The translations under genes were made by a program, and so were the position numbers. From Actinomycetota bacterium (GTDB lineage Bacteria > Actinomycetota > Humimicrobiia > Humimicrobiales > Humimicrobiaceae), in assembly GCA_028717265.1 (NCBI GenBank), contig JAQUOE010000007.1, positions 1 to 56,480 on the forward strand: a stretch of 56,480 nt of DNA. The letters are read 5' to 3'. The notes beneath the pieces were generated by a model that was given only the letters and a program-made list of their open reading frames with translations, was not told the origin of the DNA and did not search any database. This document shows, one piece after another, positions 8,063 through 17,240 of this stretch. The stretch's first letter is position 1; each line of letters starts with the position of its first letter.

Positions 8063-9973
8063 CTATTCATATAATCTGGACCACATCTTATTTTCATCGA
8101 AATGAGGGACTATTTTTTTCAGATCTTTGAATAATCCCCTGTAATCATCGATCTGTATCTCTTTTTCGATATTGAAAAGTATATTTGTTATTTCATCCTT
8201 TTTTAAATTATTGATACTGCTATTATATTTCGCTTTGAATATTTGTTTGAATTCCGTTGGAATAAGTTCCTCATTTTCACCGGTAAGTTCTTCATCCATT
8301 TTTTCGCCATCCCTCGGACCTGTATATTTTATTTCGATATCTTTGCCCGGTTCCATTCCGTAGATCCTTATCATATTTTTGGCAAGATCTAGTATGTTTA
8401 TCGGTTCCCCCATATCGAGTACATATATTTCTCCGCCTTTCCCCATTATACAGGCCTGAATAACCAGCTGCGATGCTTCCGGTATTGTCATAAAATATCT
8501 CTTCATATTGGGATGAGTTACTCTAACGGGACCGCCGGATTGTATTTGTGCCTTAAAGAGAGGAACCACGCTCCCCATACTGCCAAGGACATTGCCAAAC
8601 CTTACGATCATAAATCTGGTGCCTTTTACGTCGGTCAGGGTCTGTAAATATTGTTCGGAAAGCAGTTTCGAGATCCCCATCACATTCTGGGGTTTTACGG
8701 CCTTATCCGTGGAAAGTAATACAAATCTCTTCACGCCAAACTCTATGGAAAGTTTTGCAAGTATTTTGGTTCCGAGATAATTATTCTGAATAGCTGCCTT
8801 TGGATTCAGCTGCATCAGCGGCACATGCTTATATGCAGCTGCGTGAAATAATATATCGGGTTTATATTTCTTAAAAACACTCCTTAGGGCCTGCTTGTTT
8901 CTTATATCAATGACCGCGGGAACCGTAGAAACAAAGGCGAACTTATTGTCAAGTTCTTCCAATATCAAAAATAAATTATTTTCCGAATGATCCACCAGTA
9001 TTATCTTTTCGGGCCTGAACCTTATGATCTGTCTGCATATTTCGGATCCTATCGATCCTCCTGCCCCGGTCACCATAATGACCTTGTCCTTTATCTCGGA
9101 TACTACCTCCGGGATCTTTATATTTATTGCTTCTCTTCCGAGAATATCTTCAATCTCTATATCCCTTACCTGATAGAGATAGACTTTCCCGTCAATGACT
9201 TCGTACAGGCTAGGCAGGGTTTTGCAATTTACACCGTATTCTCTGGCTTTGACTGCGACTTCTTTTCTTACGCTGCCGGAAGCGGAAGGCATGGCTATTA
9301 TTACTTCGTCAACGGAATAATCCTTGATCACACTTTCCATCCTGGATATCGGTCCCAGGACACTTATCCCGTGTATTTTATTTTTTATTTTCGAATAGTC
9401 ATCATCCAGAAATCCGATGGGCATATATTCGCTGTTCTTTTGTCTGATCATTTCCCTGACAATCATTTCTCCGGCATCGCCGGCCCCGACAATCAATACC
9501 CGCTTTTTCCTCATGACAGTACTTCCGAATTTCAATTCATTAAAAAATCTCTCTGAAAATCTTGATAATATTATCAGTGTAAGGGTAAGCAGATAATCAA
9601 TGACAAATATGCCTCTTGGGAAAAAGGGGAAGTCAAAATTTATATTGAAAATCGATATTGGAAAACTTAAGATATAAAAAATGACCGCAATGATTACCGA
9701 ACCGAGAGTGACAGATTCGAGTATGGCTATCATATCTTTTAATGAAGCATATTTCCAGACTCTTCTGTATACTCCAAAAAACCAGAGCATGGGAATCTTG
9801 ACCAGTATCACAATCAAGATGTACCAGCCCATAAAATCAGAAAGCCGGGAAAAAAAACCCTGATTATCGCCTATCTGACCCCTTAAAAAAAAGGAGATCA
9901 CAAATGATGTAAATATTATTAAAGCATCAAATATAAGCTGCCCTGTTATTTTGAATGCAGTTTTGCTTCGCAT
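8063..9973 (-). CDS. CapD/FlaA1-type membrane nucleotide-sugar 4,6-dehydratase
   Basis: A 636-residue protein of the WbpM/CapD/PglF class. Four or more membrane helices fill residues 1-145. A CoA-binding-like Rossmann domain starts at about 160 (IVGAGDAGEM), and the dehydratase SDR domain starts at about 299 (MVTGAGGSIGSE). The latter has LSTDKAV followed by the M-G-x3-K pattern (NVMGISK) typical of this group in place of Y-x3-K. It makes UDP-4-keto-6-deoxy sugars, precursors of rare amino sugars such as QuiNAc or bacillosamine. It probably feeds the sugar transferase directly downstream. The murA-LCP-capD-transferase order on one strand points to a glycan attached to the wall. Confidence 0.9.
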   Translation of the reverse strand: MRSKTAFKITGQLIFDALIIFTSFVISFFLRGQIGDNQGFFSRLSDFMGWYILIVILVKIPMLWFFGVYRRVWKYASLKDMIAILESVTLGSVIIAVIFYILSFPISIFNINFDFPFFPRGIFVIDYLLTLTLIILSRFSERFFNELKFGSTVMRKKRVLIVGAGDAGEMIVREMIRQKNSEYMPIGFLDDDYSKIKNKIHGISVLGPISRMESVIKDYSVDEVIIAMPSASGSVRKEVAVKAREYGVNCKTLPSLYEVIDGKVYLYQVRDIEIEDILGREAINIKIPEVVSEIKDKVIMVTGAGGSIGSEICRQIIRFRPEKIILVDHSENNLFLILEELDNKFAFVSTVPAVIDIRNKQALRSVFKKYKPDILFHAAAYKHVPLMQLNPKAAIQNNYLGTKILAKLSIEFGVKRFVLLSTDKAVKPQNVMGISKLLSEQYLQTLTDVKGTRFMIVRFGNVLGSMGSVVPLFKAQIQSGGPVRVTHPNMKRYFMTIPEASQLVIQACIMGKGGEIYVLDMGEPINILDLAKNMIRIYGMEPGKDIEIKYTGPRDGEKMDEELTGENEELIPTEFKQIFKAKYNSSINNLKKDEITNILFNIEKEIQIDDYRGLFKDLKKIVPHFDENKMWSRLYE

Positions 9974-10008
9974 CGATTGATTTAAAATAAAATTTAATTA
10001 AATAAAAA

Positions 10009-12072
10009 TTACTGCATAATATCTTTGTAATCTTCCCCTACTATCAATATCAGATCTGCTGCAGCCCCGTAAAAACCCCAGGTTTTATTATATGCATAAA
10101 TCTCTAAATTATCAAAAATCAATGCCAGCTGCCCGGCTTTTTCCCGGTTGCCGGAATTATACAAAACTACGGTTTTCTCAAAATCGAATGTTTCTGCATT
10201 GGATATCGAAAGGACTTTGAATCCATTGCTTTTCAGATAATTCTTGATTTCAACTGCCGCCCCGCTGATACCATTTCCATTATATATTTTTACTGTCGTA
10301 TTTTTAGCTGCTGCCTTATAAAGATCCCTGCCGACATCTATATTCACTTCCAGAGGGATCACACCTTTTTCCGAGAACCAGGTGACCCTTTCATGAACCA
10401 TATCAAACTGCAGTATATATCTGCCTGCTTTATCCGGAGCTTTGATCTTTATCTCTACTTCCGCCTCTTCACCATAAGAAATATCATAGGTTAGCAGTCC
10501 CCTGCTGCCATCCCAGGTAAATATCTCTCCCGTATCCCTGTCGATCCAGTGTGTGCCAAGAGCAACTCTTTCCTTGCCGGAGAAGCCCCAGTTCAAAAAA
10601 CCATTATTTTTTACCCTGATTACAGTATCAAATTCTTCTCCGGTATCGAGATAATTCGGAGTATCACCGGTATCATTATATTGAGCAGAATAAGATAGAT
10701 CTATGGATATAAACTTTTCCAGAGGGGGAACTCCCTGAAAAGAAAACCAGGTCACACCTTCCTGTACAAGATCTATCTGCAAAATATATTCACCGGGCTT
10801 TGAAGGAGATAACACAGTCAGATCAAAAACTACGTCATCACCGACATTGACTCCATCTTCCGATATAATACTTCTCCTGCCGTCAAAGACCACTGTTTCT
10901 TTGTTGTTGAAATCTATCCAGTGATAGCCCAGGTAAACAGGATTGCCGCCATTCTTGTTCCAGCTTAGAGCTCCTGTGTTTTTTACTCTGATTTTATATT
11001 TATACCGTGTATTTATGGTCATTGAAGACGATATTTCATCCACCTCCGAATATTCCGCATTGTAGATGCTGGCAGGTTCCCCGTTTATGATTCTCTGCCA
11101 CATGGCTCTTGCCTCTTCAACATCCGGAATCTGGACACTTACGGTCCCATCCTTTATCCAATCCGAACGTGAAGGGATGATTGCCGTTCTAAAATTTTCC
11201 GAATTAAAAGAAAGGATAGCTTTTGAATATCTGAGAATGGTTAAAACGTCAAGGTCCGTTTTTGTAGTTTCCACCAGAATATTAAAATAGTAAGGAACGT
11301 TTGAAAGATATTTTATATTTAATTTTTGTTTCAGCAGTTCCCTGAATAACTGCTGCTGCCTCTGAATCCTCCCTATGTCCCCGAGTTCCGTAGATCTGCT
11401 CCTTGTGTATGACAGAGCCTGTTCGCCGGTAAGATGATGGTCGCCTGATGCAAAATTGGCACCGCTTTTGGGATCCACTATGGGCCTCTCGATAGTTATG
11501 TCTACTCCTCCCAGGGCATCGATCAGCTCTACGAATCCCTCAAAGTCAAGAGTTATATAATGGTTTATTTCCGCTCCCAGAAAAGAATTAATCGTCCTTA
11601 TCATAAGCTCTTCTCCGCCATATGCATAAGCAGCGTTTATTTTATCTTCGCCATGGCCGGGTATTTCTACAAGGGTATCTCTGGGAATCGAAAGAAGACT
11701 GCCCGTATTTTCCTCGGGATCCAGATGAAATAGCATTATGATATCGGCCCTGCCGGCATCATTTTCAGCATCTCTGGTATCCCGTCCCAATACAAGGATT
11801 GTAACGGGTTCCTCCGGGGATTCTATTGGGGCAAGTATATTCTCAATTTCAGTAGTGTTAAGCGAATTAATGGCCCTGTTCATCGAATTGATGTAAATAA
11901 AGAAACCGGCTGTTCCTGCGGCTCCGATAAGAATAATGGAAGAGACGACAATTATGATTATCCTTGCATACAGGGGTAATTTCTTAAATCCTCTTCGTTT
12001 TGTGCTGTCTGCACTTTTTTTATTCTTTTTTTCTACTCTGTTTTTATTTCTCTTAATTCTAAAAAAATTCAA
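10009..12072 (-). CDS. LytR-CpsA-Psr family protein with two Ig-like repeats and LytR_C domain
   Basis: A 687-residue envelope protein. A basic N-terminus leads into one membrane helix (about 36-62). The LCP catalytic domain follows at about 88-330 with its Arg/Asp motifs (GRDTRD, SIPRDT, YTRSRSTELGDIGRIQRQQQ). LCP enzymes transfer lipid-linked glycans to peptidoglycan. Unusually, two repeats of about 124 residues (337-460 and 461-585) come next, sharing RVKN-G, LG-HWID, PG-YILQ and VTWFS motifs like NBR1-type Ig domains. A LytR_C domain (586-687) closes the protein. The start is a TTG backed by AGGAGT at ideal distance. It is placed between murA and capD, so it likely attaches the polysaccharide made by this locus. 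Confidence 0.88.
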   Translation of the reverse strand: MNFFRIKRNKNRVEKKNKKSADSTKRRGFKKLPLYARIIIIVVSSIILIGAAGTAGFFIYINSMNRAINSLNTTEIENILAPIESPEEPVTILVLGRDTRDAENDAGRADIIMLFHLDPEENTGSLLSIPRDTLVEIPGHGEDKINAAYAYGGEELMIRTINSFLGAEINHYITLDFEGFVELIDALGGVDITIERPIVDPKSGANFASGDHHLTGEQALSYTRSRSTELGDIGRIQRQQQLFRELLKQKLNIKYLSNVPYYFNILVETTKTDLDVLTILRYSKAILSFNSENFRTAIIPSRSDWIKDGTVSVQIPDVEEARAMWQRIINGEPASIYNAEYSEVDEISSSMTINTRYKYKIRVKNTGALSWNKNGGNPVYLGYHWIDFNNKETVVFDGRRSIISEDGVNVGDDVVFDLTVLSPSKPGEYILQIDLVQEGVTWFSFQGVPPLEKFISIDLSYSAQYNDTGDTPNYLDTGEEFDTVIRVKNNGFLNWGFSGKERVALGTHWIDRDTGEIFTWDGSRGLLTYDISYGEEAEVEIKIKAPDKAGRYILQFDMVHERVTWFSEKGVIPLEVNIDVGRDLYKAAAKNTTVKIYNGNGISGAAVEIKNYLKSNGFKVLSISNAETFDFEKTVVLYNSGNREKAGQLALIFDNLEIYAYNKTWGFYGAAADLILIVGEDYKDIMQ

Positions 12073-12108
12073 ATGGTAAACTCCTAAAATAATCTTCTTG
12101 TTTTTTTT

Positions 12109-13389
12109 CTAATTTATTTTTCTTATATCTGCACCGATACCGCGTAATTTCTCTTCGAAATCTTCATAACCTCTTCTTATGTGATTTATATCGCTTACCT
12201 CCGTGGATCCTTCTGCAGCCAGTCCTGCCAGAACCATTGCTGCTCCGGCACGAAGATCGAATGATCTTACAGGTGCTCCTGATAACTTCCCGACCCCTTT
12301 TATTACGGCACGGTGACCATCGATCTTTATATTTGCTCCCATTCTATTCAATTCATCTACATACATAAATCTGTTTTCGAATACATTCTCGGTCACTATG
12401 GAAATACCGGGGGTAATAGTAAGCAATACCGTGATTATCGGCTGCAAATCCGTAGGGAAACCGGGAAACGGAAGAGTGCTGATGTTGACAGGTTTGTACG
12501 CTTTTTGGGATCTATCTATTCTTATATTATTTTCATCGATAATGGAAATATTTACACCGATTTCCTTTAATTTGAGATAAAATACTTCAAGATTTTTCCA
12601 TCTTGCATTTTCGATTTCTATTTTGTCGCCGCATAAACCTGCCACGGTCATGAAAGTGCCTGCTTCGATGCTGTCCGGCATTACTTCATAATCTGTTCCG
12701 TTAAGATTCGCGACACCATTTATTACGATATGATCGGTGCCGGATCCCTGTATTTCCGCGCCCATCGAGTTCAAAAAGGAGGTGAGGTCGGATATCTCCG
12801 GTTCCCTTGCCGCATTATTGATAATCGTTTCGCCGCTTGCGAGACATGCTGCCATTATTATATTTTCAGTGGCTCCTCTGGATGGAAAATCCAGGTTTAT
12901 TATATTCCCGGAAAGCCCGGTACCGTTTTTATCCCTTTTAATATGGCAATTAATATATCCATGTTCCACGAAATATTTCGCACCCATTTCTTCGAAGCCT
13001 TTCAGATGAAGATCTATTTGTCTCGAGCCAATATTGCACCCTCCCGGGACAGCAACCCTGACCTCCCCGAACTTGCTCAGAAGCGGCCCCGCAACCAGTA
13101 TGGAAGCCCGCATCTTTCTTACAAGTTCATAAGGCGCTTCATAGCAATCAATACCCTTAGGGTCTATTTCGATTACCTTATTTTTTGTATCTACCTTTAC
13201 GCTGGTCCCAAGGGTTCTGAGTACATCCACCATAGTATTTACATCTTCTATTCCCGGGACATTTCTTAAAGTGGTCTTACCATCGGCAAGAATCGATGCC
13301 GCCATCAATTTCAACGTAGAATTCTTAGCACCGCTTATTTTTACTTTGCCGGATAGAATTTTCCCGCCATTTATAATGAATTTTTCCAT
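12109..13389 (-). CDS. murA: UDP-N-acetylglucosamine 1-carboxyvinyltransferase
   Basis: A 426-residue cytoplasmic enzyme adding enolpyruvate from PEP to UDP-GlcNAc, the first committed step of peptidoglycan synthesis. The K-N pair of the first motif (SGAKNSTLK) and the mobile catalytic loop with Cys118 (PGGCNIGSRQID) are present. That Cys is the residue alkylated by fosfomycin, so the enzyme is predicted to be of the sensitive Cys type rather than the Asp type. Length is standard. AAGGAGGGA lies upstream, about 16 nt from the ATG, a little far. It lies between the dCMP deaminase and LCP genes on the same strand and is probably cotranscribed with them. Confidence 0.96.
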   Translation of the reverse strand: MEKFIINGGKILSGKVKISGAKNSTLKLMAASILADGKTTLRNVPGIEDVNTMVDVLRTLGTSVKVDTKNKVIEIDPKGIDCYEAPYELVRKMRASILVAGPLLSKFGEVRVAVPGGCNIGSRQIDLHLKGFEEMGAKYFVEHGYINCHIKRDKNGTGLSGNIINLDFPSRGATENIIMAACLASGETIINNAAREPEISDLTSFLNSMGAEIQGSGTDHIVINGVANLNGTDYEVMPDSIEAGTFMTVAGLCGDKIEIENARWKNLEVFYLKLKEIGVNISIIDENNIRIDRSQKAYKPVNISTLPFPGFPTDLQPIITVLLTITPGISIVTENVFENRFMYVDELNRMGANIKIDGHRAVIKGVGKLSGAPVRSFDLRAGAAMVLAGLAAEGSTEVSDINHIRRGYEDFEEKLRGIGADIRKIN

Positions 13390-13472
13390 AAAAACAAAAA
13401 AAATCCCTCCTTGATAAAAAGTAAACGCTATTATAACAAATAAAAATGAATTAAAAAATAAGAGTCGTTTCG

Positions 13473-13928
13473 TTAAAAATCCAGCCTTACCAGTTCGACT
13501 CCCGCTTCAACAAGCAGTTCTATCGCAAGAGGATCGGGGTAATCTTCGAAATAATATATCTTTTTGATTCCGGAGTTTATTATCATTTTGGCACAAAGGG
13601 CACAGGGCTGATTCGTTGAGTAAATGACCGAATCTCTTATCTGTACTCCGTGATAAGCTGATTGAAGGATCGCATTTTGCTCGGCATGCAGGCCGCGGCA
13701 AATCTCGTGCCTCTCACCGGAGGGTACGCCCATCTCTTCCCGGAGGCACATCCCGATTTCAATACAATTTTTTACTCTCATCGGGGCGCCGTTATAACCC
13801 GTAGTAAGAATTCTTTTATCCTTGACGATTATGGCGCCGACTTTTCTTCTGAGACATGTCGATCTTGTCGCTACCTGCTTTGTTATCGATACAAAATATT
13901 CATCCCATGTTGGCCGGGTAATCACCAT
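13473..13928 (-). CDS. dCMP deaminase (ComEB-like zinc deaminase)
   Basis: A 151-residue zinc-dependent cytidine/deoxycytidylate deaminase. The zinc site is complete: H81-A-E83 with the proton-shuttling Glu, and P108-C109-x2-C112. Extra Cys/His residues at about 55-75 ([19 protein letters not shown]) match the second metal/allosteric region of dCMP deaminases. It converts dCMP to dUMP for dTTP synthesis. It is the first gene of a leftward run leading into murA and is divergent from sua5. ComEB of Bacillus is the same family, but no competence genes are nearby. Confidence 0.9.
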   Translation of the reverse strand: MVITRPTWDEYFVSITKQVATRSTCLRRKVGAIIVKDKRILTTGYNGAPMRVKNCIEIGMCLREEMGVPSGERHEICRGLHAEQNAILQSAYHGVQIRDSVIYSTNQPCALCAKMIINSGIKKIYYFEDYPDPLAIELLVEAGVELVRLDF

Positions 13929-14116
13929 TTTAATATATCTTCTTACTTTAATAATTTGATTTTACTCATTATTCTGCCTGAGTCGGTTCTCTAAATATAC
14001 TAAAGCTTATCGCGTAAAATGCCAAGTATTTTATGGATGGTCCTTTTAGCGAAATCCGTAATTTTTTTTATATAAAAAATATTATATACTTAAAAAAAGG
14101 ATGGCTTTACTTCTTT

Positions 14117-14743
14117 ATGGACACTTTAAAAATTAACGCACCGGAGAAAATAAATAAAAATTTTGCCGGTAAAATTGCAAAACTTTTAGTGGAAGGGAAA
14201 ATAGTGATCCTGCCTACCGGTACTGTCTATGGATTAAGCTGCAAATATGATAACAGAGATTCAATCGGCAAAATATGTAAAATAAAAAAAAGAAATAAAA
14301 ATCAGCCTTTCATAATACTCATTTCAAGACCGGAAGGTTTAAAAAAACTGGTTTCGGATATTAATCCTGCCGCAGCGGAAATAATAAAAAAATTCTGGGA
14401 TTTAAAAGAGCCAAAACCCCTTACTCTGATTTTCAAAAAAAACAAATCACTTGAAAGTTTTATCACAGCCGGCAGTCCGAATATCGCGATCAGGCTCGCG
14501 GATACAGGATTTCTAAGGGAAATAATAAACATATGCGGCCCGATTACGTCTACAAGCGCGACTATTTCCGGAATAAAGACATATCCTAAAAAAATAGGGG
14601 ACATACCCGCGGAAATCAGAAAACAGGTGGACCTGATAGTCGAAAATACTTCTTCTCTTATCGGAGTTGAATCAACCATCGTCGATGTGACGGGGGAAAC
14701 TCCCTTTCTGGTAAGGGAAGGTGTGGTAAAAATAGTTTTTTGA
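14117..14743 (+). CDS. tsaC: L-threonylcarbamoyladenylate synthase (Sua5/YwlC/TsaC)
   Basis: A 208-residue YrdC-domain protein. It makes threonylcarbamoyl-AMP from threonine, bicarbonate and ATP for the t6A37 modification of ANN-decoding tRNAs. Seen motifs: PTGTVYGL (usually PT-D/E-TVYGL), KIKKRNKNQPF for nucleotide binding, and TSTSATISG. It lacks the extra C-terminal Sua5 domain, so it is the short TsaC-like form. The frame is open further upstream to 14033, but the ATG at 14117 gives the family N-terminus. It is followed by rpiB and glyA, a neighbourhood common in Gram-positive genomes. Confidence 0.92.
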   Translation: MDTLKINAPEKINKNFAGKIAKLLVEGKIVILPTGTVYGLSCKYDNRDSIGKICKIKKRNKNQPFIILISRPEGLKKLVSDINPAAAEIIKKFWDLKEPKPLTLIFKKNKSLESFITAGSPNIAIRLADTGFLREIINICGPITSTSATISGIKTYPKKIGDIPAEIRKQVDLIVENTSSLIGVESTIVDVTGETPFLVREGVVKIVF

Positions 14744-14765
14744 TATAAAAACCCCTGAATATTTT

Positions 14766-14793
14766 TTGAATATCCGTTTAATTGGAATATAAT
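14766..14793 (+). promoter_or_regulatory. Putative promoter for rpiB-glyA
   Basis: TTGAAT (14766-14771) and a perfect TATAAT (14788-14793) are spaced by 16 bp in the gap between sua5 and rpiB. The predicted start near 14800 would leave a leader of about 70 nt. Confidence 0.5.
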
Positions 14794-14870
14794 ATTTAAG
14801 GATTCGGGGATTGCAAATTATGGTATTATGGTAAATGCATTCTCAAAACTACAAAGAAAGAAGTTATTAT

Positions 14871-15332
14871 ATGAAAATAGTAATTGGTTCGGATCACGCA
14901 GGTTATAATTATAAGGCTGCACTTATCGAGTTGCTCGGTTCAATGGGGCACACAGTGCAGGATATCGGCACCGACAGCTGTAAAGGCGTAGATTACCCCG
15001 ATTTTGCGGAAAAAGGTGCGAAAATCGTTGCCTGCGGACAGGCCGATATTGGAATTCTTATATGCGGGTCAGGGATTGGAATGGATATCGTAGCCAATAA
15101 AATAAAGGGCATAAGATCCGCTGTATGCTGGAATGAAGAAACTGCAAAACTTGCCCGCAACCATAACAGTGCGAATATATTATGCCTGGGAGAAAGATTC
15201 TTATCGCTTGAAGAGTGTATCGAAATAATAAAAGCTTTTATAAATACGCCTCTGAGCTATGAAGAGCGCCATATCCGAAGGGTCAATAAAATAATAGAGA
15301 TAGAAGAAAGGAATCAAACCTGTAATGACTAA
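14871..15332 (+). CDS. rpiB: Ribose-5-phosphate isomerase B
   Basis: A 153-residue RpiB/LacAB-family isomerase interconverting ribose 5-phosphate and ribulose 5-phosphate in the pentose phosphate pathway. It shows the N-terminal GSDHAGY, the active-site ICGSGIGM loop with the catalytic Cys, and ARNHNSANILCLGERF near the C-terminus. An ATG at 14835 is in frame, but the one at 14871 follows a purine-rich AAGAAAGAAG ribosome site and opens the conserved first strand. The stop overlaps the glyA start by 8 bp, indicating translational coupling. Confidence 0.95.
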   Translation: MKIVIGSDHAGYNYKAALIELLGSMGHTVQDIGTDSCKGVDYPDFAEKGAKIVACGQADIGILICGSGIGMDIVANKIKGIRSAVCWNEETAKLARNHNSANILCLGERFLSLEECIEIIKAFINTPLSYEERHIRRVNKIIEIEERNQTCND

Positions 15333-16593
15333 TCTTAAAAAACACGAAAATCATACCCTGAGTTCAGAAATAGATACCGGGATAAAAAAGATAATAGAAA
15401 AAGAATTGGAGAGACAGAAAAGTCAGATTATTCTTATAGCTTCCGAAAATTTTACTTCGCAGGAAGTCATAAGGACAATGGGATCCGTACTTACCAACAA
15501 ATATGCCGAGGGATACCCCGGCTGCAGATATTACGCAGGGTGCGAAAATGTCGACGAGGCCGAAAGGTTAGCCATAGAAAGGGCCAACAAATTATTTGGT
15601 TCCGATTACTGCAATGTTCAACCTCACAGCGGGGTAAGCGCCAATCTTGCGATATTTTTAGGTATTTTAAACTGCGGGGATAAAATCCTGAGTATGAATC
15701 TAAGAGACGGCGGCCACCTTTCTCACGGACATAAACAAAACTTAAGCGGCAGATATTACGAAATACATAAATATTGTGTGAATCCGGAAACTGAAATGAT
15801 AGATTATGAAGATGTAAGGAACATCGCAAAGAAAGTAATGCCCAAATTAATAATATGCGGGGCGAGTTCCTATTCGAGAATAATCGATTTTAAAAAATTC
15901 CGTGAAATTGCCGATGAAGTGGGCTCTTACCTGATGGCTGATACTGCCCATATCGCAGGACTTATGGTGTCAGGTTTTCACCCCGATTCAGTAAGTGTGG
16001 CCGATTTTACCACTGCCACCACCCACAAAACATTAAGGGGCCCAAGAGGCGGACTAATCATTGCCGATAAAAAATATGCTGCGCTAATAGACAGGTCAGT
16101 TTTCCCCGGTGTTCAGGGAGGCCCCATGATGCATATCATTGCTGCCAAGGCTGTAGCCTTCAGAGAAGCTTTAAAGGACTCCTTTAAAGATTACAGCAAA
16201 CGTATCATCGAGAATTCAAAGGCCCTGTGTGAGTATATGAAAAATGAAGGTTTCAGAATAGTATCAGGCGGAACCGACAATCATCTTTTCGTTGTGGATC
16301 TAACCAGCAAGGGACTTACGGGTCATGAGGCTCTTGGGGTTCTGACTTCAGTCGGGATAATAATAAATAAAAATGTGATTCCCTTCGATAAACTGGCTCC
16401 CACAATAACCAGCGGCATAAGAATCGGTACTCCTGCCGTTACCACGCAGGGAATGGGTATCGGAGAAATGTACAAAATAGGGGAACTTATTTCATCGGCT
16501 CTTAAAAACAGAGAAAACAATACTAAACTCAAGGAAATCGCCAGAGAAGTAAAAAGTCTCGCGGAAGACTTTCCTGTTTATACAAAGGGATAG
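15325..16593 (+). CDS. glyA: Serine hydroxymethyltransferase
   Basis: A 422-residue PLP enzyme interconverting serine and glycine with transfer of a one-carbon unit to tetrahydrofolate. The PLP lysine is K235 in TTHKTLRGPRGG. ENFTSQEV near residue 41 and the EGYPGCRYYAG segment are the usual folate/substrate motifs. Length and order are normal. It overlaps rpiB by 8 bp. It ends only 17 bp before the convergent V-ATPase subunit D gene, with no room for a GC-rich terminator between them. Confidence 0.97.
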   Translation: MTNLKKHENHTLSSEIDTGIKKIIEKELERQKSQIILIASENFTSQEVIRTMGSVLTNKYAEGYPGCRYYAGCENVDEAERLAIERANKLFGSDYCNVQPHSGVSANLAIFLGILNCGDKILSMNLRDGGHLSHGHKQNLSGRYYEIHKYCVNPETEMIDYEDVRNIAKKVMPKLIICGASSYSRIIDFKKFREIADEVGSYLMADTAHIAGLMVSGFHPDSVSVADFTTATTHKTLRGPRGGLIIADKKYAALIDRSVFPGVQGGPMMHIIAAKAVAFREALKDSFKDYSKRIIENSKALCEYMKNEGFRIVSGGTDNHLFVVDLTSKGLTGHEALGVLTSVGIIINKNVIPFDKLAPTITSGIRIGTPAVTTQGMGIGEMYKIGELISSALKNRENNTKLKEIAREVKSLAEDFPVYTKG

Positions 16594-16610
16594 ATATAAA
16601 GGGATAAAAA

Positions 16611-17231
16611 TCAGTGGCTTCTTACAATATCTTTCACTTTCATTAGCCTTACTGTGTTTGAACGCTCATTCTCTTCCAATTTCATTGTTATGAATTTTAT
16701 GGTCTCGCTTATACCGGGTATTAATTTATACTCAAGGGCATTTACCCTTCTTCTGGTTTCTTCCATCTCCACAGCCATGAGCTGTACCGATTTTTCCTTT
16801 TCTGCAAGGTTCAAAAGATCATCCAGGAATTTATCGAAATCAGTAAGAGCTATATCCATTTCACCGGACATATTCATGTAACCATAAGGCAGTATGCTGC
16901 CGCTTACTTCCCTCGTATATACGGGTACATTGACACTTATTATGTTTCTCCTGCTGCCCGATACTGAAATCTTCTTTGCGGTAAGCAGTAATGACTGTTC
17001 CGTGGCGCAGGGACCCATTCCGGCCTTTGCAAGCACGAATTTTTCCAGTATGGATTGGAACTTCATTTCTATCGAGAATCTCAATGTTTTGACTTCATCG
17101 ATTGCCGCCAGCAGCTGCCTCATCAGTTCATCTCTTTTATCTTTAAGCAGTTTGTGTCCCCTCAGGGCAAGATTCAATCTCTTTTTTAGCCGGAGAAGCT
17201 CCATCCTGGTTGCATTTACATTTGCGAGCAT
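16611..17231 (-). CDS. ntpD: V-type ATP synthase subunit D
   Basis: A 206-residue central-stalk subunit. The N-terminal VNATRMELLRLKKRL start and long N- and C-terminal helices forming the rotor coiled coil are typical of V/A-ATPase subunit D. It turns inside the A3B3 head and couples it to the membrane rotor. It is the last gene of the nine-gene operon, 9 bp after subunit B, matching the order of the Enterococcus hirae ntp operon. Confidence 0.95.
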   Translation of the reverse strand: MLANVNATRMELLRLKKRLNLALRGHKLLKDKRDELMRQLLAAIDEVKTLRFSIEMKFQSILEKFVLAKAGMGPCATEQSLLLTAKKISVSGSRRNIISVNVPVYTREVSGSILPYGYMNMSGEMDIALTDFDKFLDDLLNLAEKEKSVQLMAVEMEETRRRVNALEYKLIPGISETIKFITMKLEENERSNTVRLMKVKDIVRSH

Positions 17232-17240
17232 TTAGATCCT

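Noticed and set aside
8987-9556. 189-codon open frame opposite the CapD-like dehydratase
   Set aside because: It has a Tyr/Phe/His-rich composition typical of antisense translation and no domain; the other strand is clearly coding.
12730-13269. 179-codon open frame opposite murA
   Set aside because: It is fully antisense to a well-conserved murA and shows no recognisable domain; it is a by-product of murA codon usage.
14752-14809. CCCCTGAAT and ATTCGGGG arms as a terminator or riboswitch stem between sua5 and rpiB
   Set aside because: The arms are about 40 nt apart, have a bulge and no T-tract follows. The likely promoter lies between them, so both arms would not be in the same leader RNA.
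16594-16610. Bidirectional terminator between glyA and ntpD
   Set aside because: Only 17 bp separate the stops and no GC-rich inverted repeat is present.
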